Origin: Aureibacter tunicatorum
Lineage (GTDB): Bacteria > Bacteroidota > Bacteroidia > Cytophagales > Cyclobacteriaceae
Assembly: GCF_036492635.1 (NCBI RefSeq)
Contig: NZ_AP025306.1
Span: forward strand, 124,001 to 188,000
Length of the DNA: 64,000 nt
Reading direction: 5' to 3'
The position numbers and the translations under genes were made by a program. Positions 35,538-44,032 of the stretch are shown in pieces. The notes beneath the pieces are model-generated. The model worked only from the letters and a program-made list of their open reading frames with translations. It ran no database searches and was not told the DNA's origin. How positions within the stretch are numbered: the stretch's first letter is position 1; each line of letters opens with the position of its first letter.

Positions 35538-36870
35538 TTCAGATTCAAATAAAATCAATAAAAATGACTATCAGTCATTGAGATATTTTGAAGAGAAAAA
35601 AATAAAAGGAAATATAGTTTATAAGATTTTTTTTATTTTAGCACTAGTGCTAGTGGTACTTATTTTGCCATGGACTCAGAATATTCCTTCATTGGGCACG
35701 GTTACGACCCTAAGGCCTGAGCAAAAACCTCAAAAGGTGCATAGTGTCATAGGAGGTCAGATAGAGAAATGGTATGTGCTAGAGGGAGATTATGTGCAAA
35801 AGGGCGATACTATCCTTCATATTTCAGAGACTAAATCGGAATACTTTGATCCTGAATTGGTGGATAGAACTTGGGATCAGATTCAGTCTGTTGAACAATC
35901 CGTGGGTTCTTATGAAGACAAAGTGAATGCTTTAGATTTGCAAATTGAAGCTTTGAGAGAAAATAAAAGACAAAAGTTATTGCAAGGAAAAAATAAGGTT
36001 GAACAGCTTAATTTAAAAATCAAAAGCGACAGCTTGGATTTGGAAGCGAAATCGTTGAATAGAAATATAGCGCAACAGCAATATGAGCGTACCTCAAAAT
36101 TGCATGCTGATGGATTGAAGTCATTGACGGATTTGGAAAGCAAAAGACAGTCCATGCAGAAAAGCAAAACTGAGGAAATTGCTTCAGCGAATAAATTGCT
36201 TTCAAGCAGAAATGAGCTTATAAATGCTGAAATTGAGTTGAACGCGATAGAATCCAGTTTTAAGAATAGCATAGCCAAAGCTGAGTCTGACAAGTACACG
36301 GCCCAATCGAATATGTTTGACGCTGAGATCAAACTTTCTAAAATGAAAGGACAGCACGTAAATTACAAGTTGAGAAATGACTTGTACTATGTTACGTCAC
36401 CTCAAAGCGGTCATATTACCAAAATTTTGCCTTCGGGTATAGGCGAGACAGTGAAAGAAGGCGAGTCAATAGCCACGATTATGCCGGAGGATTTCCAATT
36501 AGCGATAGAAATGTTTGTCAAGCCAATGGATTTGCCATTGCTAGCTAAGGGACAAACAGTAAGAATTAGGTTTGACGGCTGGCCGGCAATCTTCTTCTCA
36601 GGATGGCCGAACACATCTTATGGAACCTATGGAGGTAGGATTTTCGCTATAGACAACTTTATAAGTGCTAATGGAAAATATAGAGTTCTTGTATCTCCTG
36701 ATGTGAATGATAAAGAATGGCCTGACGCTTTGAAAGTGGGTACGGGTACGCACAATATTGTATTGTTGAATGATGTGAAGATCTGGTATGAGCTGTGGCG
36801 TTTGAGCAACGGTTTCCCTGCGGATTATTATCAGCCTGCTACTTCTACGACGGATGGAAAGTCGAAGTAA
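35518..36870 (+). CDS. HlyD-family membrane-fusion protein
   Basis: 450 aa. One N-terminal membrane anchor ('FFILALVLVVLILPW', about residues 38-55), then a split biotinyl-lipoyl domain ('VHSVIGGQIEKWYVLEGDYV' and later 'YYVTSPQSGHITKILPSG'), a long alpha-hairpin (about 120-280) and a beta-barrel with C-terminal extension. Such adaptors bridge an inner-membrane exporter and an outer-membrane TolC channel. It lies between the ABC-like gene and the TolC-like gene, 55 bases after the former, so the three form one machine. Confidence 0.92.
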   Translation: MLNISNNSDSNKINKNDYQSLRYFEEKKIKGNIVYKIFFILALVLVVLILPWTQNIPSLGTVTTLRPEQKPQKVHSVIGGQIEKWYVLEGDYVQKGDTILHISETKSEYFDPELVDRTWDQIQSVEQSVGSYEDKVNALDLQIEALRENKRQKLLQGKNKVEQLNLKIKSDSLDLEAKSLNRNIAQQQYERTSKLHADGLKSLTDLESKRQSMQKSKTEEIASANKLLSSRNELINAEIELNAIESSFKNSIAKAESDKYTAQSNMFDAEIKLSKMKGQHVNYKLRNDLYYVTSPQSGHITKILPSGIGETVKEGESIATIMPEDFQLAIEMFVKPMDLPLLAKGQTVRIRFDGWPAIFFSGWPNTSYGTYGGRIFAIDNFISANGKYRVLVSPDVNDKEWPDALKVGTGTHNIVLLNDVKIWYELWRLSNGFPADYYQPATSTTDGKSK

Positions 36871-36920
36871 TGAGTATGTTGATGAAAGTATTGATAACAA
36901 GCAATTTTGAATCCGAAACT

Positions 36921-38396
36921 ATGAAGATAATATTAAAGAACATATGCTTGGTTTTGATGGGGTTGATTTGGGTTGTTGATAGTGCTATGGCACAAGAAAG
37001 CGATTCAGAAGATCCACAGCTGGAAGTTTCAGTAATGGATTTCGATACCTTTATGAAATTTGTTTCTGAGCATCATCCTTTATCTAAAAGTGCGGAATTG
37101 AGATTAAAGGAATCCGAACTCTTGGAACAAAAGGCCAAGGGTGGGTTTGATCCAAAGCTATATGCTGAGTCATCAGAAAAGCGATTTGACGATAAAAGGT
37201 ACTATCAACACTCTAGCGCTGGTGTCAAGATACCTACTTGGCTGGGCTTGGAGTTACAGGCAGGAGTAGACCAGAGTGTAGGCGAATATATTAATCCGGA
37301 GAGTAAAACTCCGGATGGTGGATTGTATTATGCAGGTCTTTCAATGAATCTTCTAAGAGGCTTGACCTTGGATAAAAGAAGATTGGAGCGCAAGAAAGCT
37401 CAACAATATGAGACTTATAATGAAGAAGAACGTAAGATCAGACTTAACAAGTTGTATCAAGAAGCTGGAAATAGCTATTGGAATTGGTTTGTAGCTTATA
37501 ATATTCTTGACACATACCATAAATCTTTAGAGTTGTCAACTGAGCGATTTGAGCAAATCAAAAGAAATTCAGAATTGGGTGATAAGCCTGCTTTGGATAC
37601 TTTGATTGCCAAGATTCAAGTGCAAGAGCAAGAAATGGCTCTTAAGGATGCTGAGATAAAATACTACAAAGCAACTCAAGAATTGGGAACGTACATGTGG
37701 TTTAATGGAAGTATTCCTTTGGCGTTAAGCGATAATGTGACACCTGAGGCATTGGAAAAAGTATTGTTGGAAGCACCAAAATTAATAGAAGATGTAAATG
37801 TCGATTCGTTGTTGGAAAATCATCCAATTATCAAGCAAAACCAGACAAAAATAGACATGCTTATGCTTGAGCAACGATGGAGCAAAGAGCAATTGAAACC
37901 AAATCTGAATTTGAAATACAATGTGCTTAGTGAGAATGTTTTGTCTCAAGATGGTAGCAGAGCCTTTAGTCCACTGGATAATTACAAATGGGGAGTTAGT
38001 TTTGAAATGCCTTTGTTTTTGAGGAAAGAGCGTGCTGGTGTGAAGATTTCAGAATTGAAAATCGAGGAGCAGAATTACGCAAATCAATCAAAGCAGCAGG
38101 AATTGGTAGCGAAGGTGAAGGTGCAGCTTCAGACGATCCAAAATAATTTGGATCAGCTAGACTTGTATTCTCAGACTATGAATAATTATGGCTCATTGCT
38201 AACTGCGGAACAACGACTTTACAGCGTAGGAGAGGGATCATTGTTCTTGGTTAATAGTCGAGAATCTAATTATATCAAAGCACAAGTAGATTGGATCAAA
38301 CTGTTTGGAAAGACTCGAATTAATGTTATTGATTACGAATTTATTTCGGGTACAAGTGATTTTATAGAGCTCAAAAATGAAATGGAAAGTTTTTAA
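36921..38396 (+). CDS. TolC-family outer-membrane channel of the ABC/HlyD operon
   Basis: 491 aa from the ATG at 36921. Longer in-frame starts lie upstream, overlapping the HlyD gene, but only this one puts a signal peptide at the N-terminus (cut near 'DSAMAQ'). Long Glu/Lys/Gln-rich alpha-helices in two halves with short hydrophobic strand pairs are the TolC/OEP pattern ('YQEAGNSYWNWFVAYNIL', 'LYSVGEGSLFLVNSRESNYI'). It follows HlyD by 50 bases and ends in a terminator, so it completes the tripartite exporter. Confidence 0.88.
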   Translation: MKIILKNICLVLMGLIWVVDSAMAQESDSEDPQLEVSVMDFDTFMKFVSEHHPLSKSAELRLKESELLEQKAKGGFDPKLYAESSEKRFDDKRYYQHSSAGVKIPTWLGLELQAGVDQSVGEYINPESKTPDGGLYYAGLSMNLLRGLTLDKRRLERKKAQQYETYNEEERKIRLNKLYQEAGNSYWNWFVAYNILDTYHKSLELSTERFEQIKRNSELGDKPALDTLIAKIQVQEQEMALKDAEIKYYKATQELGTYMWFNGSIPLALSDNVTPEALEKVLLEAPKLIEDVNVDSLLENHPIIKQNQTKIDMLMLEQRWSKEQLKPNLNLKYNVLSENVLSQDGSRAFSPLDNYKWGVSFEMPLFLRKERAGVKISELKIEEQNYANQSKQQELVAKVKVQLQTIQNNLDQLDLYSQTMNNYGSLLTAEQRLYSVGEGSLFLVNSRESNYIKAQVDWIKLFGKTRINVIDYEFISGTSDFIELKNEMESF

Positions 38397-38422
38397 ACAC
38401 ACTTTATTTTAAGATAAACTAG

Positions 38423-38457
38423 AAAGCTATCTCCTTTATGGGGTTAGCTTTTTTTTA
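38423..38457 (+). terminator. Terminator of the ABC/HlyD/TolC operon
   Basis: AAAGCTA...TAGCTTT stem with an inner CTCC/GGGG part is followed by a long T-run. Confidence 0.85.
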
Positions 38458-38626
38458 TTCATGATTTTGGTAAGGTTTCATTATGAATATTATTTTTCCT
38501 CTTTTTAACTTTATATTGCGAAGAAGTTTTGCTATTTAGATTAAATAAATATACCTGCATCTTGGGGAGTCCCATATTTTACCTAATTTAGATTTGATTC
38601 AAATATAAGTTAGTGAAAATAGTATA

Positions 38627-41026
38627 ATGTATCGCTTTAGACCTTTATTGTTATTGTTTTTAATGTCTTTTGTTTTTGCCTTGAGAGGTTTAGCGGAAAA
38701 TAGAGTTTCCATTAGAGGAAATGTATTTGATGTTCATTCAAAAAGGCCAATTCCTTTTTCAAATATTTCGATAGAAGGCGAGCCAATTGGTACGATTTCA
38801 GATGACAAAGGTTTTTTTGAATTGTCAATTCCAAAAGAATTTAGTCTGCCATTCACTTTGTCAGTTAATTCTATGGGATACAAGACTAAAACGGTCGTTG
38901 TGAAATCGTCGCAAGAAAGTCTTCGTATTGGCTTGGAAGAGGACATAATGGAGCTGCAAGAGGTAGTGGTCAATGGCGATCCAGAAATACAAGCGATACG
39001 AGAAAAGGGCTTTTCAGTCAATTTGATCACCACAAGACAACTTGAAAAGCAGTCGGTCCAAGTGAATGAACTTTTGGATGAAACTCCCGGAATAAGAGTA
39101 AGACAGAGTGGTGGATTAGGTAGCGGGACATCCTTTAATATCAATGGGCTTACGGGAGATGCCGTCAGGTTTTTTATGGATGGAGTTCCCATGGACTTTT
39201 TTGGCTCATCTTTTTCAGTTAATAATATTCCTGTTTCCATGATAGAGAGGATGGAAGTCTATAAAGGTGTTGTGCCCGTAGAGTTAGGCAATGACGCATT
39301 AGGAGGCGCGGTGAATTTGGTAACCAAGAAGAATAGCGGCAATGCGCTGGACTTTTCATATTCATTCGGGTCATTTAATACGCATCAATCAAGTTTGACA
39401 GGGCAAGTGAAAGATGAGAAGACAGGATTGACATTGAGAGGTTCATTGATGTACAGTTATTCTGACAATAACTATCAGGTCTGGGGAGATGATATTTATG
39501 TGACAAATCCTGACTTTACAATTGATAGAGGAATGAAAGTCGAGAGATTTCACGATTCTTTCAGGTCTTATGGCGCAAAGGTTGACTTGGGGGTGACAGA
39601 CAAGAAATGGGCAGATCAATTTTTCATCAGCATTTTAGCTTCGAACCTAGACAAAGATGTGCAGCATGGAGCGACTATGGTTATTCCGTATGGAGAGAGA
39701 AGATATGAGCAAAAGACTTTTATGCCGAATCTTTCCTATGCCAAAGATGATTTATTAGTTGATGGGTTGAACGTGAAATTATTTTCTGCAATTTCCAAGG
39801 AGACGTTTCATTTGGTAGATACTTCAAGCAATAAGTATAATTGGTATGGGCAAATTGATGGGCAGAGAAATAGTGGAGAAGCGGGAGCCAAGACGCTTTT
39901 GACAAATGAATTTTTATCTTATCTCAATAGGACCAATGTTACTTACCAGTTAAGCGAGAATTACAAAATAGGTGTCAATCATGTGTTTTCAAGTTTGATC
40001 AAAACTGGCGACGATCCGCTGGCGAGTCCTGATCAAAGAACTTTGGAAGATAGACAGAGGACAAACAAGCATATTTTAGGTTTAACTTTGGAAAATAAGT
40101 CTTTTAATGAAAAGTTGAAGACATCGATATTTACGAAGTACTATGTATATGATGTTGATGTTGATGACTCTGAGTATAGCAGTGATCTTGGAGAGTATGT
40201 GCCTGTTCGATTTGATACGGTAGGTTCGCATTTAGGCTATGGTTTGGCAACTTCTTATTCTTTTAATTCAAAAGTAAGCTTGGTGTTTTCATTTGAAAAT
40301 GCGGCTAGATTGCCAGGACCTAATGAATTGTTTGGAAATGCTTCAAGAAACATGGAGGCCTCTTATCATTTAAAGCCTGAAAAAAGCAACAACTATAATT
40401 TAGGAGTGAATTTTATGGATATTGGACCGAGTATTTTGCATCGTTTTGATATCCAAACAAATTTATTCTATCGTGATACAAGGGATAGATTCTTTAAGAC
40501 AACTTCTAGAACTACTCAAGCTGAGTTTTTCAGGTTTGAAAATATTGGCAAAGTAATCAGTATGGGTGTTGATTTTGATGTTAAATACCATTACGCAGAT
40601 GTCTTTGACTTTTCTTTTGCCATGTCTTATCTGGACTCAAGAGATCAAACACCAGTTGATGCGAACGGCAATCATAATCTATTTTATAACGAAAGAATAC
40701 CCAATGAGCCTTACTTTCAAATTAATAATAGAGCGGCTTATCATTTCAAAAATGTATTTACCAGAGGCTCAAGAATGACTGTGCATTGGAGAATGGGATA
40801 TGTGAAAGAGTTTTATCGATTTATAGAGGCAGGAGGTTCGGATGGAAAGGATATGGTTCCTGACCAACTTTATCACGATTTTGGAGTGAATTATAGTTTT
40901 CCAAAAAATAAAGTCTCTTTAGCTTTTGATTTAAAAAATATCACGAATGCTCAACTGTTTGACAACTTCGCATTGCAAAAGCCTGGAAGAGCTTTTTATC
41001 TCAAACTTAATTACCGAATCTTTTAA
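38627..41026 (+). CDS. TonB-dependent outer-membrane receptor, probable siderophore/iron uptake
   Basis: 799 aa. Signal peptide (to about 'RGLAEN'), an N-terminal carboxypeptidase-D-like domain (about 27-112), a plug domain (about 115-230; 'VNELLDETPGIRVRQSGGLG' and 'RMEVYKGVVPVELGNDALGG'), then a beta-barrel ending in 'YLKLNYRIF' with terminal Phe. It takes up a large substrate using TonB energy. The next two genes (DUF4374 lipoprotein, PepSY membrane protein) are typical partners in iron-siderophore loci, so a ferric siderophore or haem-like ligand is likely. I found no Fur-box-like palindrome that I would stand behind. Confidence 0.92.
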   Translation: MYRFRPLLLLFLMSFVFALRGLAENRVSIRGNVFDVHSKRPIPFSNISIEGEPIGTISDDKGFFELSIPKEFSLPFTLSVNSMGYKTKTVVVKSSQESLRIGLEEDIMELQEVVVNGDPEIQAIREKGFSVNLITTRQLEKQSVQVNELLDETPGIRVRQSGGLGSGTSFNINGLTGDAVRFFMDGVPMDFFGSSFSVNNIPVSMIERMEVYKGVVPVELGNDALGGAVNLVTKKNSGNALDFSYSFGSFNTHQSSLTGQVKDEKTGLTLRGSLMYSYSDNNYQVWGDDIYVTNPDFTIDRGMKVERFHDSFRSYGAKVDLGVTDKKWADQFFISILASNLDKDVQHGATMVIPYGERRYEQKTFMPNLSYAKDDLLVDGLNVKLFSAISKETFHLVDTSSNKYNWYGQIDGQRNSGEAGAKTLLTNEFLSYLNRTNVTYQLSENYKIGVNHVFSSLIKTGDDPLASPDQRTLEDRQRTNKHILGLTLENKSFNEKLKTSIFTKYYVYDVDVDDSEYSSDLGEYVPVRFDTVGSHLGYGLATSYSFNSKVSLVFSFENAARLPGPNELFGNASRNMEASYHLKPEKSNNYNLGVNFMDIGPSILHRFDIQTNLFYRDTRDRFFKTTSRTTQAEFFRFENIGKVISMGVDFDVKYHYADVFDFSFAMSYLDSRDQTPVDANGNHNLFYNERIPNEPYFQINNRAAYHFKNVFTRGSRMTVHWRMGYVKEFYRFIEAGGSDGKDMVPDQLYHDFGVNYSFPKNKVSLAFDLKNITNAQLFDNFALQKPGRAFYLKLNYRIF

Positions 41027-41056
41027 AAACACATTTTAAATTACATATACACGATC

Positions 41057-42355
41057 ATGAGAATTTTCTCTAAAAAACACATTTATTTCTCAATCATTGC
41101 TATGGCGATGATGGCAGTTTCATGCAATGATAATGTTAATGAAGGTTCTGGGGGAGGAGACGATCCCGAATATGCTGAAAATTCATTCACATTGGCATCT
41201 GAAATAGAAGCAGGAGGTCAAACTCAAAACTATATAGATCATATTGACGACTTGACAGAAGGCGAGCACACTTTTATAAATAATGGATTGCAAGTGCCGG
41301 GAGAGAGAGCGGCTAGAGTTATTGGCCATGATGGTTATGTATATTCATTGAACTACGGAACTGGTTTGATTTCTCAGTATAGACCTTTGGAAGCGGGAGG
41401 TTATCAATTGATTAAAGAACTAAATGGAGGAGCAGCTGTCGGCACTGAATATCCAAGATATAAAATTGTCAGCGATGACAATATGATGATTTATAATGTA
41501 GATGTGGAATATGTCTATGAAGATGAAGAAAATCAAATTATTAAAGATGTAATTCCTACAATGTCAGTAGCTACCATCCGAATACCAGATTTGGTAGTTA
41601 CGGATCAGCATAGTTTTGTTATACCAACAACTGAAGAATCAAAAGCTCAAAAAGCTTACCCTACAAGAGTGGATGCTCCTATAGCCTCAAATGGTAAAGT
41701 TTATTTTGGTTTGATGAGATATGAGGATGGAAATTCAGACAAGGATAGAGTTAAAGGTTTGGAAACTTTGGTATTGGATTACCCTTCTTTAGAAAATCCG
41801 ACTGTTGATTACAGCGATGTGGCTGATGGTCATACTAATGGATATAGAACGCCTTCAATGTATTTGGCTGAGGACGGGTTTGTTTATCAAAGCAATCAAT
41901 TTATGAGTGGTTTTGGCTTTGATTTGAGCCAAGGTTCAAAGACTGTGATTACTAGATTAAGCAACAGTGTTTATGATGATTCTTATGTATTCAATGTGAC
42001 TCAAGCATTGGGAGAAGAGGTTTCTACAGCTGGTTGGTTTTATGTAGGAAATGGAATAGGCTATATGCCTATTTGCATGGAAGATATGGCTGGAGGCGAA
42101 AATAATAATATTTGGTCCGTGGCAAAAATTGACATCAATAATAAGACAGCTGTGAAAATGAATGTTCCATTATCATATTTACAAAATTATCAATCAGGTG
42201 TAGTTGATGAAGGCAAGTTCTATATGGCTATTAGTCCAATAGGCGGAGAAGCTCACATTTACGAGTTTGATCCAACTTCTGATTCTCCTGACGCTTTCAA
42301 AAAGACTGTTAAACTTGATGGCGGCAATGTGTACATTCAAGGTATTTATCAATAA
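41057..42355 (+). CDS. DUF4374-type lipoprotein of an iron-uptake operon
   Basis: 432 aa. Lipobox 'MMAVSC' with C23, then an acidic/Gly linker. The rest is a beta-propeller-like protein with repeated 'GHDGYVYSLNYGTGLISQY' and 'APIASNGKVYFGLMRYED' blocks, matching what I recall of DUF4374 proteins next to TonB siderophore receptors. It is probably a surface or periplasmic lipoprotein helping ligand capture. It starts 30 bases after the receptor gene and is followed by PepSY after 17 bases. Confidence 0.8.
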   Translation: MRIFSKKHIYFSIIAMAMMAVSCNDNVNEGSGGGDDPEYAENSFTLASEIEAGGQTQNYIDHIDDLTEGEHTFINNGLQVPGERAARVIGHDGYVYSLNYGTGLISQYRPLEAGGYQLIKELNGGAAVGTEYPRYKIVSDDNMMIYNVDVEYVYEDEENQIIKDVIPTMSVATIRIPDLVVTDQHSFVIPTTEESKAQKAYPTRVDAPIASNGKVYFGLMRYEDGNSDKDRVKGLETLVLDYPSLENPTVDYSDVADGHTNGYRTPSMYLAEDGFVYQSNQFMSGFGFDLSQGSKTVITRLSNSVYDDSYVFNVTQALGEEVSTAGWFYVGNGIGYMPICMEDMAGGENNNIWSVAKIDINNKTAVKMNVPLSYLQNYQSGVVDEGKFYMAISPIGGEAHIYEFDPTSDSPDAFKKTVKLDGGNVYIQGIYQ

Positions 42356-42372
42356 TAGCAAACTATAGCGAA

Positions 42373-43476
42373 ATGATTAATAAGAAGGTTCGCAGTTTAT
42401 TATTTGACATACATTTATGGCTGGGGCTTGGAGCTTCAGTCATTCTGTTTTTGGTATGTCTTTCCGGGACGGTTTTGGTATTTGAAGATGAGGTGACTAG
42501 AGCATTCAATCAAAATGTCTATTACAACACGTCTTCGGGACAGGAGCTTCTATCCAGAGAGGAATTGTATAAAACAGCTCTTGCTCAAGGTGAAAAAGTC
42601 ATGAGCATCAGCTTTTATGAAGACGTGAACAGATCTGCCGCCGTTAGAGTATTTCAGGAAGGCTCGAGAAGAGGGAAGTTGTTGCATATGGATAGGTACA
42701 CTGGAGAATTTCTTGGACAGCCAAGCCAAGCTTTGAAGGATTTCTTCATGTTTAATTTTCGTATGCATAGATGGTTGCTTTTGGATACCAAGATTGGCCG
42801 GCCTATTGTAGGGATCAGCACTATCATTTTTGTGATTTTATCAGTGAGCGGCCTTGTGTTATGGCTGCCTAGAAAATTCAAAAAAGCGCAGTTCAGAAAA
42901 GGCCTCAGGCTAAAGTTAAATGCGGGTTGGAAGCGAATTAACTATGATTTGCATAATACATTGGGCTTTTATACTCTATTGATACTGCTGATTATGTCTT
43001 TGTCGGGACTGTTTTGGTCATTTGATTGGTATAGGGCTGGTATGTATAGTTTTTTTGGCGTCGAACGCAAAAAAGAACAATACGCAGTACAATCAAATGA
43101 ATCTGATGAGCGGTTATCATTGGATAAGTTAGCTGAAATCAGTGCGAAGCAGTTGGGATATGAGGGAGATTTGACCTTTAGATTTCCTAAGAAAAAAAAC
43201 GAGCCGTATTCCATAAGCGCTAAAAATCCAGCAGATTTGTTGGATGCTTATGACAGATTGACAATGAATCCTTATACTGGAGAAACTATAAAGGCCGATT
43301 TATTTGAGGGTAAGCATTTTGGAGAAAAAGTTATGGCTTCAATCAAGGCGATACATGTAGGCTTTATCTTTGGCAAACTTTCAAAAATAATATACTTCCT
43401 ATCATGTTTAGTAGCGACAAGTTTACCTATAACAGGTTTTTTTATGTGGCTGAACAGGAGGAAGAAAAAGCATTAA
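42373..43476 (+). CDS. PepSY-associated membrane protein, probable ferric-siderophore reductase
   Basis: 367 aa with four membrane helices. It begins 'SLLFDIHLWLGLGASVILFL', has the paired PepSY-type periplasmic parts and later 'NYDLHNTLGFYTLLILLIMSLSG', the family hallmarks. The spaced membrane His residues (DIHLW, RMHRW, DLHNT, AIHVG) are potential haem ligands. Such proteins are thought to reduce ferric siderophores in the periplasm. It is the last gene of the receptor/DUF4374/PepSY operon. Confidence 0.9.
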   Translation: MINKKVRSLLFDIHLWLGLGASVILFLVCLSGTVLVFEDEVTRAFNQNVYYNTSSGQELLSREELYKTALAQGEKVMSISFYEDVNRSAAVRVFQEGSRRGKLLHMDRYTGEFLGQPSQALKDFFMFNFRMHRWLLLDTKIGRPIVGISTIIFVILSVSGLVLWLPRKFKKAQFRKGLRLKLNAGWKRINYDLHNTLGFYTLLILLIMSLSGLFWSFDWYRAGMYSFFGVERKKEQYAVQSNESDERLSLDKLAEISAKQLGYEGDLTFRFPKKKNEPYSISAKNPADLLDAYDRLTMNPYTGETIKADLFEGKHFGEKVMASIKAIHVGFIFGKLSKIIYFLSCLVATSLPITGFFMWLNRRKKKH

Positions 43477-43508
43477 TTTTTATAGCTATTAATTGTTGAT
43501 TTTTAATA

Positions 43509-43536
43509 ACAGGGAATTTCAAATGAAATTCCCTGT
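43509..43536. terminator. Bidirectional terminator between the iron operon and the peptide genes
   Basis: A perfect 12-bp stem (43509-43520 with 43525-43536) has an AAAT loop, with T-rich flanks in both directions. It serves the PepSY gene and the minus-strand peptide gene. Confidence 0.85.
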
Positions 43537-43547
43537 TGCTTTATTTA

Positions 43548-43706
43548 TCAAGGACAACCTTGGTTGTTTCTTACACAGAGATGTGGTTCGCATCTGTGGT
43601 AACCTGTTGGGCAAGGCTTCCAATGAGGCGGTCTGCCTCCATTTTTTTCAGTTAGCGACTTTTTAGACAATACTTTAACACCTTTAATACTTGCGAAATT
43701 TTTCAT
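43548..43706 (-). CDS. Double-glycine-leader cysteine-rich peptide B (52 aa)
   Basis: A 52-residue precursor that starts MKNFASIKGVKVLSKKSL, has Gly-Gly at residues 23-24, and a 28-residue core. The core opens with 'RPPHW', has 'GYHRCEP' and ends in 'CVRNNQGCP'. Its four Cys (32, 39, 44, 51) have CX6CX4CX6C spacing. The leader matches the Bacteroidota bacteriocin-like/ComC-type double-glycine pattern (M-K-N-x-x-x-I-K-G-x-K-x-L-S-K-K), which C39-peptidase ABC exporters cut after GG. Only one Thr is in the core, so disulfides rather than lanthionines are expected. It is a near copy of the gene at 43813. Bacteriocin, signal or metal-binding peptide cannot be told apart from the sequence. Confidence 0.85.
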   Translation of the reverse strand: MKNFASIKGVKVLSKKSLTEKNGGRPPHWKPCPTGYHRCEPHLCVRNNQGCP

Positions 43707-43746
43707 GATAAAAAGTTAAATAGACGTGTTATGTTTGGCCAATTTT

Positions 43747-43770
43747 AAGACTTGCAAACATTCAAGTCTT
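43747..43770 (-). promoter_or_regulatory. Hairpin in the leader of peptide gene B
   Basis: AAGACTTG (43747-43754) pairs with CAAGTCTT (43763-43770), 40 bases before the start of gene B and 42 bases after the stop of gene A. It may terminate gene A or regulate gene B. An equivalent hairpin precedes gene A. Confidence 0.55.
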
Positions 43771-43812
43771 GAGATGATATTATCTCTTAATGAAAATGCA
43801 ATGGAAAATTGA

Positions 43813-43971
43813 TCAAGGACATCCCTGATTGTTTCTTACACAAAGGTTTGGTTCGCATCTGTGGTAACCCCATGGGCATGGCTCCCAATGAGGAGGTCTA
43901 CCACCAACTCTTTCCGTCAAAGATTTTTTCGATAATGTCTTTGCACCTTTAATGTTCGCAAAATTTTTCAT
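43813..43971 (-). CDS. Double-glycine-leader cysteine-rich peptide A (52 aa)
   Basis: Paralogue of peptide B with exactly the same length. The leader MKNFANIKGAKTLSKKSL has Gly-Gly at 23-24. The core also opens with 'RPPHW' and keeps all four Cys, the 'GYHRCEP' block and the last ten residues 'CVRNNQGCP' with preceding Leu. Differences in the core are K/E at 30, T/W at 34 and H/N at 42. The core has no Ser or Thr, which argues against lanthipeptide chemistry and for disulfides. The strict conservation of the core against third-position changes in DNA (for example CGC/AGA-type and CCT/CCA swaps) says both copies are under selection. It lies upstream of gene B on the minus strand. Confidence 0.85.
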   Translation of the reverse strand: MKNFANIKGAKTLSKKSLTERVGGRPPHWEPCPWGYHRCEPNLCVRNNQGCP

Positions 43972-44011
43972 GATGAAATATTTGAAAATGATAAAACGCT
44001 CGACCTTTTTG

Positions 44012-44032
44012 AGACCTTCGAGCTTCAGGTCT
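44012..44032 (-). promoter_or_regulatory. Hairpin in the leader of peptide gene A
   Basis: AGACCT (44012-44017) pairs with AGGTCT (44027-44032), 40 bases before gene A. It has the same placement and a related stem (AAGACyT) to the hairpin before gene B, and both are preceded on the minus strand by an AGATaATAT-like stretch, so it belongs to the duplicated unit. Confidence 0.5.

Noticed and set aside
36795-36920. Longer in-frame start of the TolC-like gene inside the HlyD gene
   Set aside because: It would put 42 residues before a proper signal peptide; the ATG at 36921 gives a standard exported TolC.
43548-43971. Direct repeats resembling a mobile-element or CRISPR-like duplication
   Set aside because: The repeated sequence is explained by two paralogous peptide genes with conserved reading frames; only two units, no spacer pattern.
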